The position numbers and the translations under genes are program-made. This document shows, in pieces, positions 63,310-64,000 of a stretch of DNA of 64,000 nt; the stretch's first letter is position 1; every line of letters starts with the position of its first letter. The notes beneath the pieces were generated by a model. It was not told the DNA's origin. It ran no database searches and saw only the letters and a list, made by a program, of their open reading frames with translations. Source of the DNA: Desulfuromusa kysingii (GTDB taxonomy: Bacteria; Desulfobacterota; Desulfuromonadia; Desulfuromonadales; Geopsychrobacteraceae); the NCBI RefSeq assembly GCF_900107645.1, contig NZ_FNQN01000009.1:1-64000 (forward strand), in the 5' to 3' direction.

Positions 63310-64000
63310 TCAGTGTTCCTGAAACCTTCTGGGCACTCTGCTTTTACCAATTTCACAATTCTCTACACCAGGACAATCTTCAACTGGGCAGGGCTCGATG
63401 TGGATAATCACATTGGCACCGGGAATCTCTTTTTCTATCTTTTTCTCCAGACTATCGGCGAGTGCATGCGCTTCAGCGACGCTCATGTCTTTGCAAACTT
63501 CCAAATGGAAATCCATGATTTTCAAAGATCCTGCGCGTCTGGTGCGTAAGCCGTGGTAGCCTGCTAATGGGCCGCTGTGGTTACTGATGAGCTGATGGAC
63601 CTGTTGCTGGATTTCATCGGGGAGTTCATGGTCGAGGATATCTGTCAAGCTCCGTTTAATCAGTTGTAATGCTTCATGGAGAATGTAAGAAGCCACGAGA
63701 ATTGATAACGCAGGGTCAAGCCAGGAGATATTAAACCAGCGGACCATCAGCAGTCCGGCCATCAGGCCAAGATTGCTGTAGATATCCATACGGAAATGGA
63801 GTGAATCCGCTTCCAGGGCTGAAGAGTCTGTCTCTTTGGCAACTTTACTTAAGTAGCTGGCGATAAACCAGGAGACGATGGCACTGAACGCCAAAACTCC
63901 AATACCCTGATCAATATTTTCAAGGGCGTTATTCTGGGATAAGCGGACGATAGACTCATAAATAATCCAGCCACCAGAACCACTGATGACCAATGCTTGA
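63310..64000 (-). CDS. Cation diffusion facilitator transporter, C-terminal part (runs off right edge)
   Basis: The frame is open from the right window edge to the stop at 63310, about 229 codons. It has the CDF membrane segments (GSGGWIIYESIVRL, ADSLHFRMDIYSNLGLMAGL with the HXXXD metal site, WLDPALSILVASYIL) and the cytoplasmic C-terminal domain (HGLRTRRAGSLKIMDFHLEV, ANVIIHIEPC). A CPVEDCPGVENC tail holds extra cysteines. The N-terminal helices lie outside the window. It exports Zn, Fe or similar divalent metals; the metal is not fixed. Confidence 0.88.
   Translation of the reverse strand, partial: QALVISGSGGWIIYESIVRLSQNNALENIDQGIGVLAFSAIVSWFIASYLSKVAKETDSSALEADSLHFRMDIYSNLGLMAGLLMVRWFNISWLDPALSILVASYILHEALQLIKRSLTDILDHELPDEIQQQVHQLISNHSGPLAGYHGLRTRRAGSLKIMDFHLEVCKDMSVAEAHALADSLEKKIEKEIPGANVIIHIEPCPVEDCPGVENCEIGKSRVPRRFQEH

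Noticed and set aside
1-64000. CRISPR array, prophage or integrative element core
   Set aside because: No regularly spaced repeats, integrase, portal, capsid or conjugation genes were seen.

Overview
The window looks like a piece of chromosome from a Desulfuromonadales-type deltaproteobacterium, a relative of Geobacter, Desulfuromonas and Desulfuromusa, with moderate GC. This rests on three things seen in the sequence: a very short type IV pilin (60-residue mature form) followed by a small secreted partner; a pilD/pilMNOPQ block that runs on into aroB, aroQ, an M24 peptidase and accBC; and an 881-residue DHH-CBS-nucleotidyltransferase fusion of the kind described as an A-adding tRNA enzyme. 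No rRNA, tRNA or CRISPR array was seen. No species is assigned.

Layout. 1-0.44 kb: the start of an ISL3-type transposase running off the left edge, with a possible element end and a possible broken gene beside it. 0.5-3.9 kb: two molybdopterin-cofactor genes and an orphan BioB/HydE-like radical SAM gene. 4.2-11.8 kb: a sigma-54-type promoter, pilA, a small secreted pilin partner, then a tightly overlapped surface-export operon (ABC-2 ATPase and permease, two TPR/membrane proteins, a UbiA-family prenyltransferase, an ABC exporter). 11.8-19.0 kb: an accessory island, visibly AT-rich in its middle, with small unassigned ORFs, a toxin-antitoxin pair whose toxin frame carries an amber stop, a phosphonate biosynthesis operon, and an AbiEii-like pseudogene. 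19.0-22.9 kb: a heptosyltransferase and the ADP-heptose genes gmhA-hldE-gmhB. 22.9-29.0 kb: pilD, a small XRE regulator and pilMNOPQ. 29.0-42.7 kb: aromatic, fatty-acid, menaquinone, nucleotide and stringent-response genes, with purMN, a DUF523 gene and rpmB on the minus strand. 42.9-64 kb: rimI, pyrK-pyrD, tRNA A-adding enzyme, M50 protease, scpAB, rluB, a TPR protein, an ExeA-like ATPase, mutL, miaA, hfq, a DUF512 radical SAM protein, a DHH phosphoesterase, an amidase, rph, rdgB, ndk and a partial CDF transporter.

The most interesting part is 13.1-18.4 kb. A cytidylyltransferase fused to phosphoenolpyruvate mutase, a phosphonopyruvate decarboxylase and an iron-type alcohol dehydrogenase lie between two CDP-alcohol phosphatidyltransferases. 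Read together they predict PEP to phosphonopyruvate to phosphonoacetaldehyde to 2-hydroxyethylphosphonate, activation as a CMP-phosphonate, and transfer to a lipid or glycan. The setting, between a polysaccharide/lipid export operon and heptose genes, fits a phosphonate-decorated envelope component. That pathway is inferred from gene content only.

The type IV pilus parts are in two places: the pilin and its partner at 4.3-4.9 kb, and the peptidase and alignment/secretin genes at 22.9-29.0 kb. The assembly ATPase, retraction ATPase and platform protein are not in this window.
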